Part shown: in pieces, positions 43,611 through 55,056 of the stretch
How the letters are laid out: each line of letters opens with the position of its first letter
Numbering within the stretch: position 1 is the first letter of the stretch
From: Medicago truncatula
Taxonomy: Eukaryota; Streptophyta; Magnoliopsida; Fabales; Fabaceae
Length of the DNA: 64,000 bases
Direction of reading: 5' to 3'
Assembly (NCBI RefSeq): GCF_003473485.1
Contig: NC_053042.1
Coordinates: 12,110,501 to 12,174,500 of the forward strand
The notes under the pieces: generated by a model
The model's database searches: none
What the model was told of the DNA's origin: nothing
Seen by the model: the letters and a program-made list of their open reading frames with translations, nothing else
Program-made: the position numbers and the translations under genes

Positions 43611-43717
43611 GCAAGAAATTCAGCTAAGAGTGGTCTCTTGTTGTACTATGCATCACAATAAATAAAACTTCATGTTAAATGAAGTTAGAAATGTAATAAA
43701 ACGGTTGATCTTGTGTA

Positions 43718-44031
43718 TGTTGGAAATTTAGTTCTTAATAAAAATAGATTTCATAAAATATGTTCAACAATATAATTATGAATCAATAGTGGAAGCAAAC
43801 AAAATATTGAACATAATTATGATTGGATCTACGACATGTTTGATTTATCAAGATATTAAGAATTTGAGTATTAGGAATACCTGAATAAAGCTTTCATAGC
43901 AACCTTATTTCAACATCAACCGTAAACCGAGAGAGAAGGTGATAATCTGAAACACACAGCAAGGGTTACCAGCGACTGATTTGGTTATTTCTCAACCGCT
44001 ACCTTTATGCCTCAAGTTCTCTTTTAGATGG

Positions 44032-44102
<71 letters not shown>

Positions 44103-45265
44103 TGTGTACGGTGTATTGGGGACCATTAGGGTTTCTCATTATTCCGTTAATTGGCCATCCGGACATCTACTCATATTGAGTCCATATCAACTAATTAAAT
44201 ATTTAATTAATTATCCAAATAGAAATCTAATTAGCCTTTACTCAATTAAGGCTCTAAATTGATAAATAACTAATATAATTATTATTACGATATTTGCCCA
44301 CATAATGATATTGAAATATTATTAAATAATAAAATATTCCAACAATCTTCCACTTGGGCTACATATCTTAATAATTATACCAGAAATCTTTAGGCGCGCG
44401 TCTGAATGCTAATTATATTTCAACTTTACAATCTGGTTCACCTCATACATTAACAACGGGACCACCACGGCTGTCGTCACCGACGTATAACGTGACGGAA
44501 CCCCGACGACCACCATATCAATGCACTTGATCACATAGATCGATATGGATGAGTGGCATGGAAATTTCATGTAACGTGATCTCTAAATCATGTCTATTTC
44601 CAACTGATCCAACTAAATTCTTTAATGAGATCATACTTAAGTTTTTTTTTTTTTTTTTTGCATATTTAAAATTTGCACAAAATGATACAAAATGATTATA
44701 ACAAAATAACCTCATGAATTTTATTTATGCAGAAAATCATAACATAAAGTCTGTATCAATACCAAAACAAAAGTATAGAACATAAAGTAAAAGAGACTCC
44801 CACTAATTTAAGACAACCTTAATGAAAACAACCATATGAAAGACCTTATGTGTCATGTCTTTGATTAGTGGATCGGCTAGCATAAAATTTGTCTCTACTT
44901 GTTCTATCATTCAACAACAATAATGTATAAGGCAATAAACTTTATTAATGTTGCTTAATAATTATATGACTAAATTATGTCACTATATATCTTCAGTGAT
45001 CTTTCATTATATTTTACTATATGCAAACAAGTGACATAAATACACGGGCTTGGACATATATGTTTTATGGAAAATGATAGATACAAAGAAGGAAAAATTC
45101 ACGAATCCATCACAATTAACTCTTATTGGATTTACACCCCCTATCCGGTTGTTTTCCATGAAATCTGGAATTAAATTACAAAAGCAGTTTTGCCAATCAC
45201 ATTTTACGGTCATAAAACAAGGTTCTTGAAATTTCAGGAATAAAGGATTTGCTTGATATAGCACT
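43718..45265 (-). mobile_element. Ty1/copia 3' end with 3' LTR
   Basis: The LTR (43718-44344, 627 bp) has inverted ends TGTTGGAAAT / ATTCCAACA. On the minus strand it is preceded by a polypurine stretch (GCCCAAGTGGAAGAT). Further in, the minus strand encodes LADPLIKDMTHKVFHMVV (about 44890-44830), the conserved C-terminal tail after copia RNase H. The rest of pol and the 5' LTR are absent. The fragment replaces the start of the GRP-5 3' flank, which resumes near 45268 by comparison with GRP-6. Confidence 0.75.
44038..44096. repeat. (GA)n microsatellite inside the copia LTR
   Basis: About 29 uninterrupted GA repeats. Confidence 0.95.
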
Positions 45266-45839
45266 GCTCATATTTTATTATAACATATAGCATGAGATAT
45301 AACCTTAGAAGAAATATCACTTAGAATACATGTCATTCACATGTCACTTAAATATAAGACACTAACATTTGTGGTACTTGTCTCATTTACTCCAAACTCC
45401 CTTCGTAAAGCCCTCCACCACCATCACATTGGATAAAATATGAACTGAACATATATTTATAAGTGAGGTCAATCCTCATTTAACAAGTCGGTATTGTAGG
45501 ATTGCGTAAGATCCAACCACAATTTCTACGACGATACTTCAAATTTGATTGAAAATACAAAGAGAACAATACAAAGAACAAAAACAAGTTTTCGAATAAA
45601 TAACATAACACGAAAATCTCACCTAATAGGTAAAACATGATGGCAATTATATGTTCCTGTCGCCTAACCAAGTCGAAGTATCATACTCAATATCTGCACC
45701 TGAATGAACTACATGCACATGATATGTAATAAAATCAAAATCATCATATGACAAAATATTCAAGTAGAAAAGGAAAAACGAACCATCAAAAATAGAACTA
45801 GGAAAAAGGTTGAATAGATTTGGTAGAGACTTCACTCTT

Positions 45840-46115
45840 TGTAATCGTCGATGACAAAAAGTCGAATACTGTGTTTCTTTCTTGGCTCTTGATGCAGTCC
45901 CTATCCATATATTTGGTCCCAGCAGCAATTGGCCCCGATTGCCATTGATATTTCTTTATGGCGGGCAGCAACACCTTCCAACAACGCATCAATTTCCACA
46001 ATATAATGACTGCATGTTCATTGCGCCAATATTGCGAAAAACAGGCTGAACCCAATGTACTATTAATACAATGGTGTTTTGCAACCAATAATTGGGTCAT
46101 CAACAAAAAACTTTC
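45840..46115 (-). pseudogene. Remnant of an unidentified gene (copy next to GRP-5)
   Basis: The minus strand carries LWKLMRCWKVLLPAIKKYQW and, in a shifted frame, TASRAKKET. It corresponds to the copy at 51365-51640, which keeps a longer open stretch. It has several frameshifts and a small insertion relative to that copy. I do not recognise the family. Confidence 0.4.
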
Positions 46116-47585
46116 TGTTCCATTTCATTTTTTTGGTTCCCCCAAATAAATCAAACATGTGATATGTTATTGCAAGTTATAATTTGCAGTGTTAAAGGTT
46201 GATTCCTAGGTCGTTATAAGTCTAGGGAGCTTTTATGTCTGAAGAGTGAATTTAGCATGGATTGAAAAAAATAAATAGAGAAATATGGTAAGAAGAATAA
46301 GAGGTGTGTGTTGATATTAATCTTAGCCTTAGTCATTGTGTCAGGTGTTTAGTGTTTAGTTTCGAAAATGAAACTGGAAATGAAATCTCTCTATCGAATC
46401 TTTGTTCTTTGATGTTCGTTTATTTTTTAAAGCAATAAAATGTAACGACTACTCTCAAACTATGTACTCGTGAGTCTTTGCTTTGAGTTTTCCTCTAATA
46501 AAGTATTGTTGCTTATTCTTAATGTGTTTTATGCTATATTCAGGTGAATGAAAGTTAATGTAATGATCTATCTGCTTGTCATGGAAAAAAATGTTAAGAC
46601 AACCAAGAAGACAGAAGAAGATTGCATGTTAGCATACAAGATTTTGATCTTTCTGTTAACCAAGTTTTAACTTAGAGACAATCAAAGGAATTAATTACAG
46701 ATTCGAACGAAGTAATATCTAGGTGGAATTGTTCAACAAATAGAAGGTTCATTAGAAAACGAATGGCTTCCTTGGGCTGATGGGAAGCAAAGTAACCATG
46801 AATGATATACAAGTATATGTAATAGTTTGGAAGGTGTCAAGAGGATATAATTTCGGCGTAAAGATCAAGAGTTGTGACAATATGATTTGGCCATAAAAGC
46901 CATATGAAAAAAACCGTCAATGACAGTCTCGTACATTACTACATTAGTTCGGATTCCTTCAAGAGCCCTCTAGCCTTAAGAACACCAGCTAAACCATACA
47001 GTCACAGATAGTGAATTAATGTGCCGAATGTAATATCATTCAACAGAAACATGATTTTCAGTAAGTGATCAGCAAAGTATATCCCTTTTAAAGAATTATT
47101 GAAAGTAAATCAATTTCTTTGCAAGAAAGAATTCCTTATTATACTCATTGCCTTTCACAAAAGGATGAAGGATTTAGTTGAATTTCTTTATGGAGGGGTC
47201 TATGTTCCTTCATCATCATGCTTTGATTTTTTTTGGCGATGACGTGCATAGGTGGAGAAGAAGTATAGGAAGATGATGACTAAAATCTTCTATCCATGAG
47301 GAGGAGGAGGAGAGAAGCTGAAGATAAGTGATTTCGCGGAATAAGAAAGAGAAAATAAGTTGAGGAAAAGTGATTCTTACAATTTGGGAATTACAAATTC
47401 TTGCCTAACTTTGACCCAAATTTGACCTTTTTTCCTTTAATGAATAAGAAATTGTCATTGTCTCCTGTTATTCTTTTTTTGAATATGTATCTATCTTATT
47501 CTTCTGCTTTAATAAAATATTGTTACTTATTCTTAACGTGTTTTCTGCTATATTCAGGTGAATGAAAATTACTGTAACGATATGG
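46116..47585. other. Intergenic, with a ~75-bp direct repeat
   Basis: TGTTGCTTATTCTTAATGTG...GCTATATTCAGGTGAATGAA at 46505-46555 recurs near 47520-47570; full repeats are about 46496-46570 and 47510-47584. No gene or domain is recognised between them. The second copy adjoins the LINE 3' remnant. Confidence 0.45.
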
Positions 47586-47890
47586 AGTGTGATTGTGAGG
47601 AGTTTTGATGTATGCTTGAGTTTTGTCCGAGTCAAATAAGTCAGTTGCTATTAACTGAAGTTACTGGAGTTTCTACTCTTCGTCTAGTTGCTTTGTAGTT
47701 TCTATTTTTCCAGGCTTAGGTCATGTTTGTTTCTAAAATGAAAATGTACTATATAATATAGTGAATATTTCGGCATAACTCTTTCAAAAAAAAAATTAAT
47801 TTGAAAAAACGCCCTAATGTGGGTAATTTATAGGTTCTTCTCGTGACCCAATGTGAATAAAAGTGTGGTTTCTCTCTCAGTTGTGTTGTT
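47586..47890 (+). pseudogene. LINE 3' remnant, second copy
   Basis: TTGAGTTTTGTCCGAGTCAAA, GAGTTTCTACTCTTCGTC and CGGCATAACTCTTTCAAAAA match 39790-39960. AATGTGGGTAATT and GTGAATAAAAGTGTG match 40135-40190. It marks the left side of the duplicated block containing GRP-6. Confidence 0.6.
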
Positions 47891-48254
47891 GTTTTGACCC
47901 CAATATGAGTGTCCCTAGACTCCTTGGAACCCAACATCTTTCTTCTTTACCTAGATTAATGCTTTAAAAAGTTACACACACCCCCTCATTCCACCAAACT
48001 AATCTTAAACGACCCTGATACCTTTCACCTTTCAGATGATAATTTTAGAATTAAAGACTTATGTACATCATGATATTTACATGCCCTGAGTTTCAAGTAA
48101 GCACTTGTGCACCGAAAGTTAATTAAAATTCTTGTCATCATCGTCCTTCTCAACTCGAACGCTACCGATCAAGATCATGTAATATATGGACTTTTTTCTT
48201 TATTTCTAATTGGTATTGCAAATATAAATAATAACAATATTGTTAAAAATGATA

Positions 48255-48402
48255 TCCACTTACTAATAATAGTCACTCGAGAATGATCACTATACGGTCA
48301 AACAAAGAAGAAAAATAAGAATGAAATTATTATATAACTTTATGTCAACGAAGGAATTTAATGTTTTTTGTTCTATTTCTTTCTCATGTTACCTATAAAT
48401 AC
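48255..48402 (+). promoter_or_regulatory. GRP-6 promoter block with TATA box
   Basis: TCCACTTACTAATAATAGTC begins near 48256, followed by CTCGAGAATGATC. AAAAATAAGAATGAA is at about 48311 (the AAAGAT core is mutated to AAAAAT). CTATAAATAC is at 48393-48402, 64 bp before the ATG. Confidence 0.65.
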
Positions 48403-48465
48403 ATAACTTTCAGACACTTCATTTTCATCGATCAATACAATAGTTTCACAATAAGCTATAAGAAA

Positions 48466-49326
48466 ATGAATTCCAAAGGGTTACTTTTTCTTACTATGTT
48501 GCTGGCTTCCATCCTTCTCATCTCTGCTGAGAAATCTGATAAAAAAGATGGTAATATTTTCGAGTTTTAATTAGTTGTGCCACTTTTTCCTTGTGCTTAG
48601 GTGAATTATCCATTTTATTTTCCTTTTCAAATTTAAATATATATTTTCCATTAAAAAAATTAGCTGTTCTGCATGATGGTAGTTCTTTTTTATTGTATGA
48701 ACATGGTTTAAAAAGTGGGTTCAATATTTTTATTAACTTTTAATAAAACTAGAATATTACCAGGTTTAGTCAAGGTTACCATTGCCCTTGGGGCATTGGA
48801 TAAAGTACTAAAATAAGTAATTTTGTATTGAAAAATGGTGTAATTATTGCTAAGAAAAAAGTAAAAATTTGTATTTCCAAGACAAAGTTTCTATTAATGG
48901 AATCCTTAACGATTGCTCTTAGGGCACTAATTAGCAAGACCCTTGTTTTTTTTAAGGGGAAGTGTATTTATTGTTATTTACACTTTTTAAATCAATGATA
49001 TATTGACCTAGTCACGATATGAAGATATATATTTTGTATAATGTATTTATTTATTTCTTTATTTTTGGATAATTTATTTATCTATTGCAGATAAAGCAAA
49101 TGGGGTAGATGAAAGCAAATATGGCTATGGAGGTTGGGGTTACGGTGGTCCTTGGCGTGGCGGCTATGGTTGGGGTTACGGCGGTCCATGGCGTGGCGGC
49201 TATGGATGGGGAGGTCCATGGCGTGGCGGATGGGGAGGTGGTTATGGTGGCTGGCGTGGAGGCTGGGGTGGTGGTTGGCCTAAAGAACACAGTGATGCCA
49301 ATACTGATGTTGAACCTCATAACTAA
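48466..49326 (+). CDS. Nodule-type glycine-rich secreted protein (GRP-6)
   Basis: Exons 48466-48550 and 49091-49326, GT-AG phase 1 intron; product 106 aa. Exon 1 equals that of GRP-5 (MNSKGLLFLTMLLASILLIS, then AEKSDKKD). Exon 2 begins DKANGVDESKYGYGGWGYGG. It has three GPWRGGYGWG-type repeats and WGGGYGGWRGGWGGGW, and ends PKEHSDANTDVEPHN. It is closest to GRP-5, which lies about 6 kb upstream in the same orientation inside a segmental duplication. The intron contains copy 3 of the GGGCACTGGTTAA MITE. The AATAAATAAAACTTCATG motif is conserved in the 3' UTR. The product is predicted to be secreted; nodule specificity is family knowledge, not shown by this sequence. Confidence 0.9.
48774..48952. 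mobile_element. MITE with GGGCACTGGTTAA ends (copy 3 of 3), GRP-6 intron
   Basis: The left part is TTACCATTGCCCTTGGGGCA and the right part GATTGCTCTTAGGGCACTAA followed by CAAGACCCTT. It is absent from the GRP-5 intron at the equivalent place, so it arrived after the GRP-5/GRP-6 duplication or was lost in GRP-5. Confidence 0.55.
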
Positions 49327-49479
49327 GCAAGAAATTTAGCTAGAGTGGGCTCTTGTTATACTATGTATCACAATAAATAAAACTTCATGTGAAGTGTTGT
49401 AGTTACAAATATAATAAAACGGCTAATCTTGTGTTGTATTGTACTTGTTCAGAAATAATATACACGAGTTTAGACATAT

Positions 49480-50090
49480 ATAATTTATTATGACATATAT
49501 GCGCATGAGCTTAACAGATATGACCTTAGAAGAAATATAACTAAGAATACATGTCATCCAAATGTCACTTAAATATAAAACATTGACATTTGTGGTTGTC
49601 TCTTTTACTTCAAACTACTCAATCCTTCGTGAATCCCTCCACGACCGTCACCTGGTATGTTAAAGAGTTTCATATCGAATAAAATGTGACATGTATGTGT
49701 AACACCCAACTACATTTTCTAAGATGAAACTTCGAATTTGAAAATAAAAAGAGAACAATGCAAGGAACGGAAACAAGTCATTGAGCAGATAACATAACAC
49801 GAAAATCTCACCAAATAGGAAAAACATGATGACAATTATGTTCCTGTGCTTGAAATTTTTTGAGTAAAACTAGAGTATAAATCCATACCATGAAGATCTC
49901 TCTCAAAATATCTGTTCTCTTAACGATCTTGCTACCTTGTTTTGTAGCCTAATTAACCAAGTTGAAGTATCATACTCAATATCTGCACCTGAATGAACTA
50001 CATGTGCATGATGTAATAAAACCAAAATAATCAAGTTGAAAGGAAAAAAATGAACCACTAGGGAAAAAGAAAAGGAAGGTTGAATTTATT
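49480..50090. other. GRP-6 3' flank duplicated from the GRP-5 flank
   Basis: Matches 45268-45810 (CCTTAGAAGAAATAT, AGAATACATGTCAT, CGAAAATCTCACC, AAGTATCATACTCAATATCT, GCACCTGAATGAACTACATG). No open frame is convincing. It probably represents the 3' part of the unidentified gene that is also broken at 51365-51640. Confidence 0.5.
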
Positions 50091-50091
50091 T

Positions 50092-50338
50092 GCACTACAA
50101 CATAATTGAGAATTAGAAACAATTAAAAAATGTAACTAAATCAAGAAAAATATTACTAATTAAATTTAGTAACATTTGAACAATTGTTAGGTAAAGCCCG
50201 TGTTACTAAAGAGTTTTAGTAATTTTTTATAGTATTATTAGTAACATATATAAAGTGTTACTCGTTTATATTTTTTAACACTTTTGATATTACTAGTAAC
50301 ACTAATAAAATGTTACATTTATATATGTCACTAATGAA
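50092..50338. mobile_element. CACTA-like terminus with GTAACACT subterminal repeats
   Basis: Starts CACTACAACATAATTGAG, followed by repeated motifs TTACTAATT, AGTAACATTT, GTGTTACTAA, AGTAACACTAA and TGTTACTCG in both orientations. No matching TAGTG end was located before the next element. Confidence 0.5.
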
Positions 50339-50687
50339 GGGTGTGTTTGTTTCAAGTTATAATTGTTGATTTTCGGGAATAAAATGATAGGAATGTACAT
50401 GCCTATGTTTGTTACAAGTTTACTAAATTTTATTCCCGGGTATAAAATGTTCCTGGGAATAGAAAAAATTTCCCAAGGAAAATGGTGGGAATAAAGTTCC
50501 CATGAAGATGGGAATAAATTCATAAATAGTTTTCCTATTATAATCCCTATTTTTATGGTTCCTTGGAATATTATAAAGCTAACCAAACATATTTTTCCTA
50601 AATTCCTTGGAATAAAATTCCCATCTTTATATTCCAAGGAATGTTATTCTTAGGAATAAATTTGATAAACTTGAAACAAACACACCC
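50339..50687. mobile_element. MITE with GGGTGTGTTTGTTTCAAGTT ends
   Basis: The left end is GGGTGTGTTTGTTTCAAGTT and the right end AACTTGAAACAAACACACCC, a perfect 20-bp inverted pair. Subterminal CCAAGGAA/TTCCTTGG motifs are also inverted. It is 349 bp and non-coding. The flanks GAA and TTA do not give a clean duplication, so the superfamily (PIF/Harbinger or hAT) is uncertain. Confidence 0.75.
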
Positions 50688-51364
50688 TTATATTTCCCGA
50701 AAGTAAAACCAATCCTACCATATCCTAAGCACAAAAAAATAACATATAGGTTCACAATTACCACACAATAGAACATACGATACTCAAATTGTAATCAAGT
50801 ATAGAAACCAATCGAAAACAAAAGCATGATCAAATCAAACACCATTGTAGAGATGAACAGGATAACAAGGAACATGTTAAAACTCTTGTTCAACAATAAC
50901 AACACTCACTCATAAGACTTCCTAAACCTTTTCCACATAGTTGGCAATTGGCATTTTTGACCATCTAACTCTGATATTGTAAAATTTTACCAAGTTTTCA
51001 TAATGCAATAACTGTGTTGCTAATATTTATAAACAGTAAATAGGATTACAACTCATGCCTACCAAGTACAAGTAGCTAACTCATTAAAGTAGAGAATGAA
51101 AACAGTCTAAAAAGTTTGAGTTCAGTACCATCGAGGAAAATATGTTATGGTCTTTAAACGGTTCAACGATTTCATAAAATATATAAATTAACTTGATTGA
51201 CTATCAGGCTGCACAATAGAAGTGCAAGCCTTTTCTTTAATCTCCGTTGTGTTGTGGCGTTACTTATACGCAAGCATCTTCATAATGCTCTGCCTGCAAG
51301 ATTGCAGACATATCTTGTCACGAGAATCATTATCAATTGGATGTGGCAAAACTGAAACTGACCA
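50688..51364. other. Unassigned sequence present only in the GRP-6 copy
   Basis: In the GRP-5 copy the sequence jumps directly from the equivalent of 50090 to that of 51365. This stretch is either part of an insertion or an intron lost from the other copy. The minus strand near 51190-51350 has a polar open stretch (DSRDKICLQSCRQSIMKMLA) that I cannot assign. Confidence 0.4.
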
Positions 51365-51640
51365 ATTGGTAGAGACTTCACTCTTTGTAATCGTCGATGG
51401 CAGAAAGTCGAATATTATGCGTTTCTTTCTTGGCTCTTGATGCAGTCTCTTTGGTCCCGGCAGAAATCGACTTGGTTTGCCATTGATCTTTCTTTATGGC
51501 GGGCAGAGACGCCTTCCAACAATGCATCAATTTCCACAATGATCTCATGTTCACCATGCCAATATTGGGAAAAAAACTGGTTCAAACCGGTGTATTATTA
51601 CTACAATGGTGTTCTGCAACCAATAACTGGATCATCAACG
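51365..51640 (-). pseudogene. Remnant of an unidentified gene (copy next to GRP-6)
   Basis: The minus strand reads LPAIKKDQWQTKSISAGTKE, then TASRAKKETHNIRLSAIDDY and KE, followed by a stop. It is a basic, polar segment without a motif I recognise. It is duplicated at 45840-46115 with frameshifts. It lies tail to tail with nothing obvious; the B3 gene's 3' end is about 120 bp away on the same strand. Confidence 0.4.
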
Positions 51641-51756
51641 AAATATTACACTAGTCCAAAGATTAATATGATGCTGCTGATAATTCATATGAAATATAGT
51701 TGCTTACAATTAAAAAAAGCATGGAAATAACATTGCCTGAATAAAAGTATATATAA

Positions 51757-51970
51757 CTAAAATAGCATCTCAAACAGCTCATGAAATCTTCTTTCTTCAA
51801 ATGAAACTTTAAACACAAATTTTTCCTCATCAATCAACTCAAAGTAACAAATGTCTTTAATCTCCAATTTGCATTCTTTCTTAATCTTTCTCCAACTTGC
51901 ATACAATTTACTGCCTCTAGCATAATACATCACTTTCAACTCCACAAAGTTTCCACGACATTCTATATGC
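51757..51970 (-). pseudogene. Frameshifted third B3 domain of the adjacent REM-like gene
   Basis: Beyond the in-frame stop at 51973-51971 the minus strand continues, in the next frame, RHIECRGNFVELKVMYYARG, then SKLYASWRKIKKECKLEIKD and ICYFELIDEEKFVFKVSFEE, ending at 51757. This is the remainder of a B3 domain whose start (FVPDDFF) is in the upstream frame. A one-base insertion in, or two-base loss after, a T6 run explains it. Confidence 0.75.
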
Positions 51971-54960
51971 CTACTCGAAAAAATCATCAGGTACAAACTG
52001 AAAATACGAAAGAAAAAAAAATGTCATTTACTATATATATAGTTCTATATATTATATATCTATATATCATCCATTCATACATCCATCCATCCATCTATCT
52101 ATCTATATACACACACACACATAGAATTACCACAATTAACGTAATATTTAATCATACCGGGTATGAGGAATTCTCAAAGAGCTCCAATGTGTTATGTTCC
52201 CTCACATTAGAAACTTCTAAATCTGTAGAAGAGATCCTTTTTATATATCCTAGTCGGTGATAAAAGCGATTAAGAAGTTAGTGAAAAATTGATTAACAAA
52301 TTTTAAGCAAATATCAATAACCAAAAAACAACAAATTTTAATAACAAAAAGAAACAAACAAATAATGAAGAAAAGAAAGTAACCTTGCAATTTTCTAGGG
52401 CTTGGTTCCTCTCTAGCTCGGGAAATAGAAATATAAAAAGAAAGAGGCTCAGATTGAGTCATCATAAATTTACACACATCACCGACTCGCAAGTTATTTT
52501 CCTTGGTAAATAAATTCCAACCAGCACTCACAATAGAACTTCTGTTTGCATAATCAAACTTCACATTCACCTTCCAAGTTCTATCATCACCAACCCTAAT
52601 CCTTGCAATCCCTTCGAACTCGTTCAAGTATTCTCTTGAAAACTTACTTGGTATCCTCTGTTTCAATTCAAGGTTTATTAGAGATATTAATTAAAGCCAA
52701 AATAGAAGACATTTTCAAAAGTAAACTTACAAATAAGTTTCCTTGGGCATAAAATTGTGTCAATTTAAGTTCAAAACTTGGATTCTTATTGTTGGATTTC
52801 TTATTATTTGCTTCAGCTATTGAACATCTCTTAGCCTTCTTCGTCATGCCTCCTTTGTTAGAACCTGCAAAATTAATTTATATTCTCGTCATTTGCATGG
52901 CACACATTTCAGCTTTAGAGATTTAAAAACAAAATATTTTCTATTTAATAATAATCTATAAAAAGTTGTAATAGAAGCTGTTAAAAACAGTTTGATTTAT
53001 GCAATTTCTTGTTGTATTTTGTCATTTTTTTTCATTATAAAAATTGCTGTAATAAACTTGACAAAAAAAAATCTCTAACAAAGTGAGGAGAAAACCTAAA
53101 ATAAATAGTACTTTTTAAACATTTTTGTAAAAGAAATGGCAATAAACAACCTTTAATCGAAACAAATTTGAAAAAGTAAAAGAGAAATATGAATTTAAAA
53201 AGGTAATTAAAAAATAAAATACATAAATAAAGTGGGTTCAAGACTAAAACCATGTACTTTTGTATTTTGTATGGAGTAAAAATTGGAAAGAAGGATTCAA
53301 ATTAAATTTGAGATAATCAAAGGGTCTATTTAAAAACATATTTTTGCTACAAATAGATAAATAAATCTAATGACATAGATGAACTTGCCTGAGACTTTTT
53401 GTTGGGTTGAATTCATATTAATTTTTCTCTTGTCAATGTTTGTCCTTTGAGGTGTAGCAGCAGGAGTAACAATATCATTCGGAATCTCAACACAATCATC
53501 ATCATCACTCTCTTCTTGTTTACAAACCTGGTTAGAATTTTCTTCGCCGTTGCATTTCATACTTGAATAATCGATTTCTAATTTACTATCATCTAATATA
53601 ATGATATGAAAATCTGACCCTCCATTGTATTGAAAAACTAAAAGATCTCCACATCTAAGCGACCGTGCAAAATTTTTCCAATTCATAAGCCAAATATCAT
53701 CACCACGTTGAACCCAAAACATTTTGCACTCAGACTCGTTTGGAAGTCTAAGGGATATTGGATTTGATACATCTTTCCAATATCTCTCTACAAAATTCCT
53801 TGGTATCATCTGCATGCACATTTTTAAAAACCAGTGAGTTTCAACTTGGATTAAACTCGTTATGAAGATTATGTAGCAAATTATAAATGCTTGTTTGTTT
53901 TTCGTGACAAAATTTTAGATGGAAAAATGCGTCTTGTTTTACAAGCAAAGTTCATTTGATTCCGTCTTCCAAACTCCATATAATTTCCAAAAATCAAGAA
54001 TAAATAGTGTCATGCTAAATGTATCAACAGAGACATAGCAAAACGTGGTACCAGGAAACAATATCATTGATTCAGAACTAAAAAATAAGGTACTAGACTC
54101 AGCAAAGAAAGGAGGCAATAGAAACTTGTTTTTAATGTACTTTGGATGCAAAAATCCAAACTCAAACCAAAAACAAAATCAAGATACAGATTTTTCTCGG
54201 ATGCAATTGAGAGATACCAGAAAGAGCTAACCAAATTACTAAAATGATACACAAATGGCCTAAGTTACGAAAATTATTACACCATAGTTGTATCTATTTC
54301 AAATGCCATAAACATGTAATAATGCTCTAACGGAAAATTATATCTCTTAGGTAACTGTTTATCTTCTTTTCACAGGTCAAAAATATACAAATGGACATTT
54401 CTAGTAGTGGGAGATGATATGTAGGGTCGGCCCAATAATCTTTAAAAACAAGTGAGACATAAATTTTTTTTTTGAAATATGGGTCTTTTTTTTTGTCTTC
54501 ATATGCCTTTTTGCATATAAAATTTAATGAAAAATAATGTTTTTGCTAGTAGGTCTAAAGTGAAGGCTTTAGTAGCTTTACCTTCGGATCGGCCCTGATG
54601 ATATATAGTTTTTATGGAAACAATAAAATGTTCACTAATGAGATAATCAACACATGATCTAGTGGCTGTATGGGATGAAGCTCTTGTTTTAAAATGATAT
54701 AACAGAACTTGAGAGGGTTGGTTTTTAGGGTTGAAAAATAGGTCTTGCTTTGTTTGCTAATGAAATAAAAAGAAATGCTACTTGTTGAGGATGCTATAGA
54801 AAAATTGAAACAATGAATGAATAGGAAATCAGAAGAAATTGAGTGTGCTTACTAGCTCTTGGTGTTGCAACTCAGGAAGTTGAATAGTTTGATAGAAATG
54901 CATTCCCTTAGCATGACTTCCACGGCCATGGTAAATGGTGGTGTGTTGTTGAAAGGACAT
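51971..54960 (-). CDS. B3-domain (REM-like) DNA-binding protein, C-terminally truncated by frameshift
   Basis: Six exons on the minus strand: 54960-54853, 53809-53389, 52864-52731, 52657-52384, 52249-52158 and 51997-51971; 351 codons plus stop. Exon 1 (MSFQQHTTIYHGRGSHAKGM) leads to B3 domain 1 (MIPRNFVERYWKDVSNPISL, then WVQRGDDIWLMNWKNF, LRCGDLLVFQYNG). An acidic linker (EESDDDDCVEIPND) and a basic stretch (MTKKAKRCSIAEANNKK) follow. B3 domain 2 is RIPSKFSREYLNEFEGIARI and LRVGDVCKFMM. A third B3 domain starts (FVPDDFFE) and hits TAG. Intron 2 uses a GC donor (CAG|GCAAGT); phase agreement supports it. The exon 5 acceptor could also be 27 bases further in, same frame. REM proteins are plant nuclear DNA-binding factors, often in reproductive tissue. 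The loss of the third domain may inactivate or merely shorten it. Confidence 0.75.
54413..54604. mobile_element. hAT-type MITE in intron 1 of the B3 gene
   Basis: GATGATAT at 54413-54420 and 54597-54604 is an 8-bp duplication, typical of hAT elements. The 176-bp insert has TAGGGTCGGCCC at the left and GGATCGGCCCT at the right. Confidence 0.75.
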
Positions 54961-55047
54961 GCTTTGTGAAGATGATGGATGTTATAATTTGGAATGAAAC
55001 TAACTTGATATTACAAAATCCGGTTCTAAGGTAAAAGATGTCACTCT

Positions 55048-55056
55048 TTATATACT
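55048..55056 (-). promoter_or_regulatory. Probable TATA box of the B3 gene
   Basis: TATATAAAG on the minus strand, about 90 bp upstream of the ATG at 54960. Confidence 0.4.

Noticed and set aside
52021-52260. Plus-strand ORF at 51967-52260 containing TA/CA microsatellite residues
   Set aside because: It is antisense to an exon and intron of the B3 gene and is mostly simple sequence.
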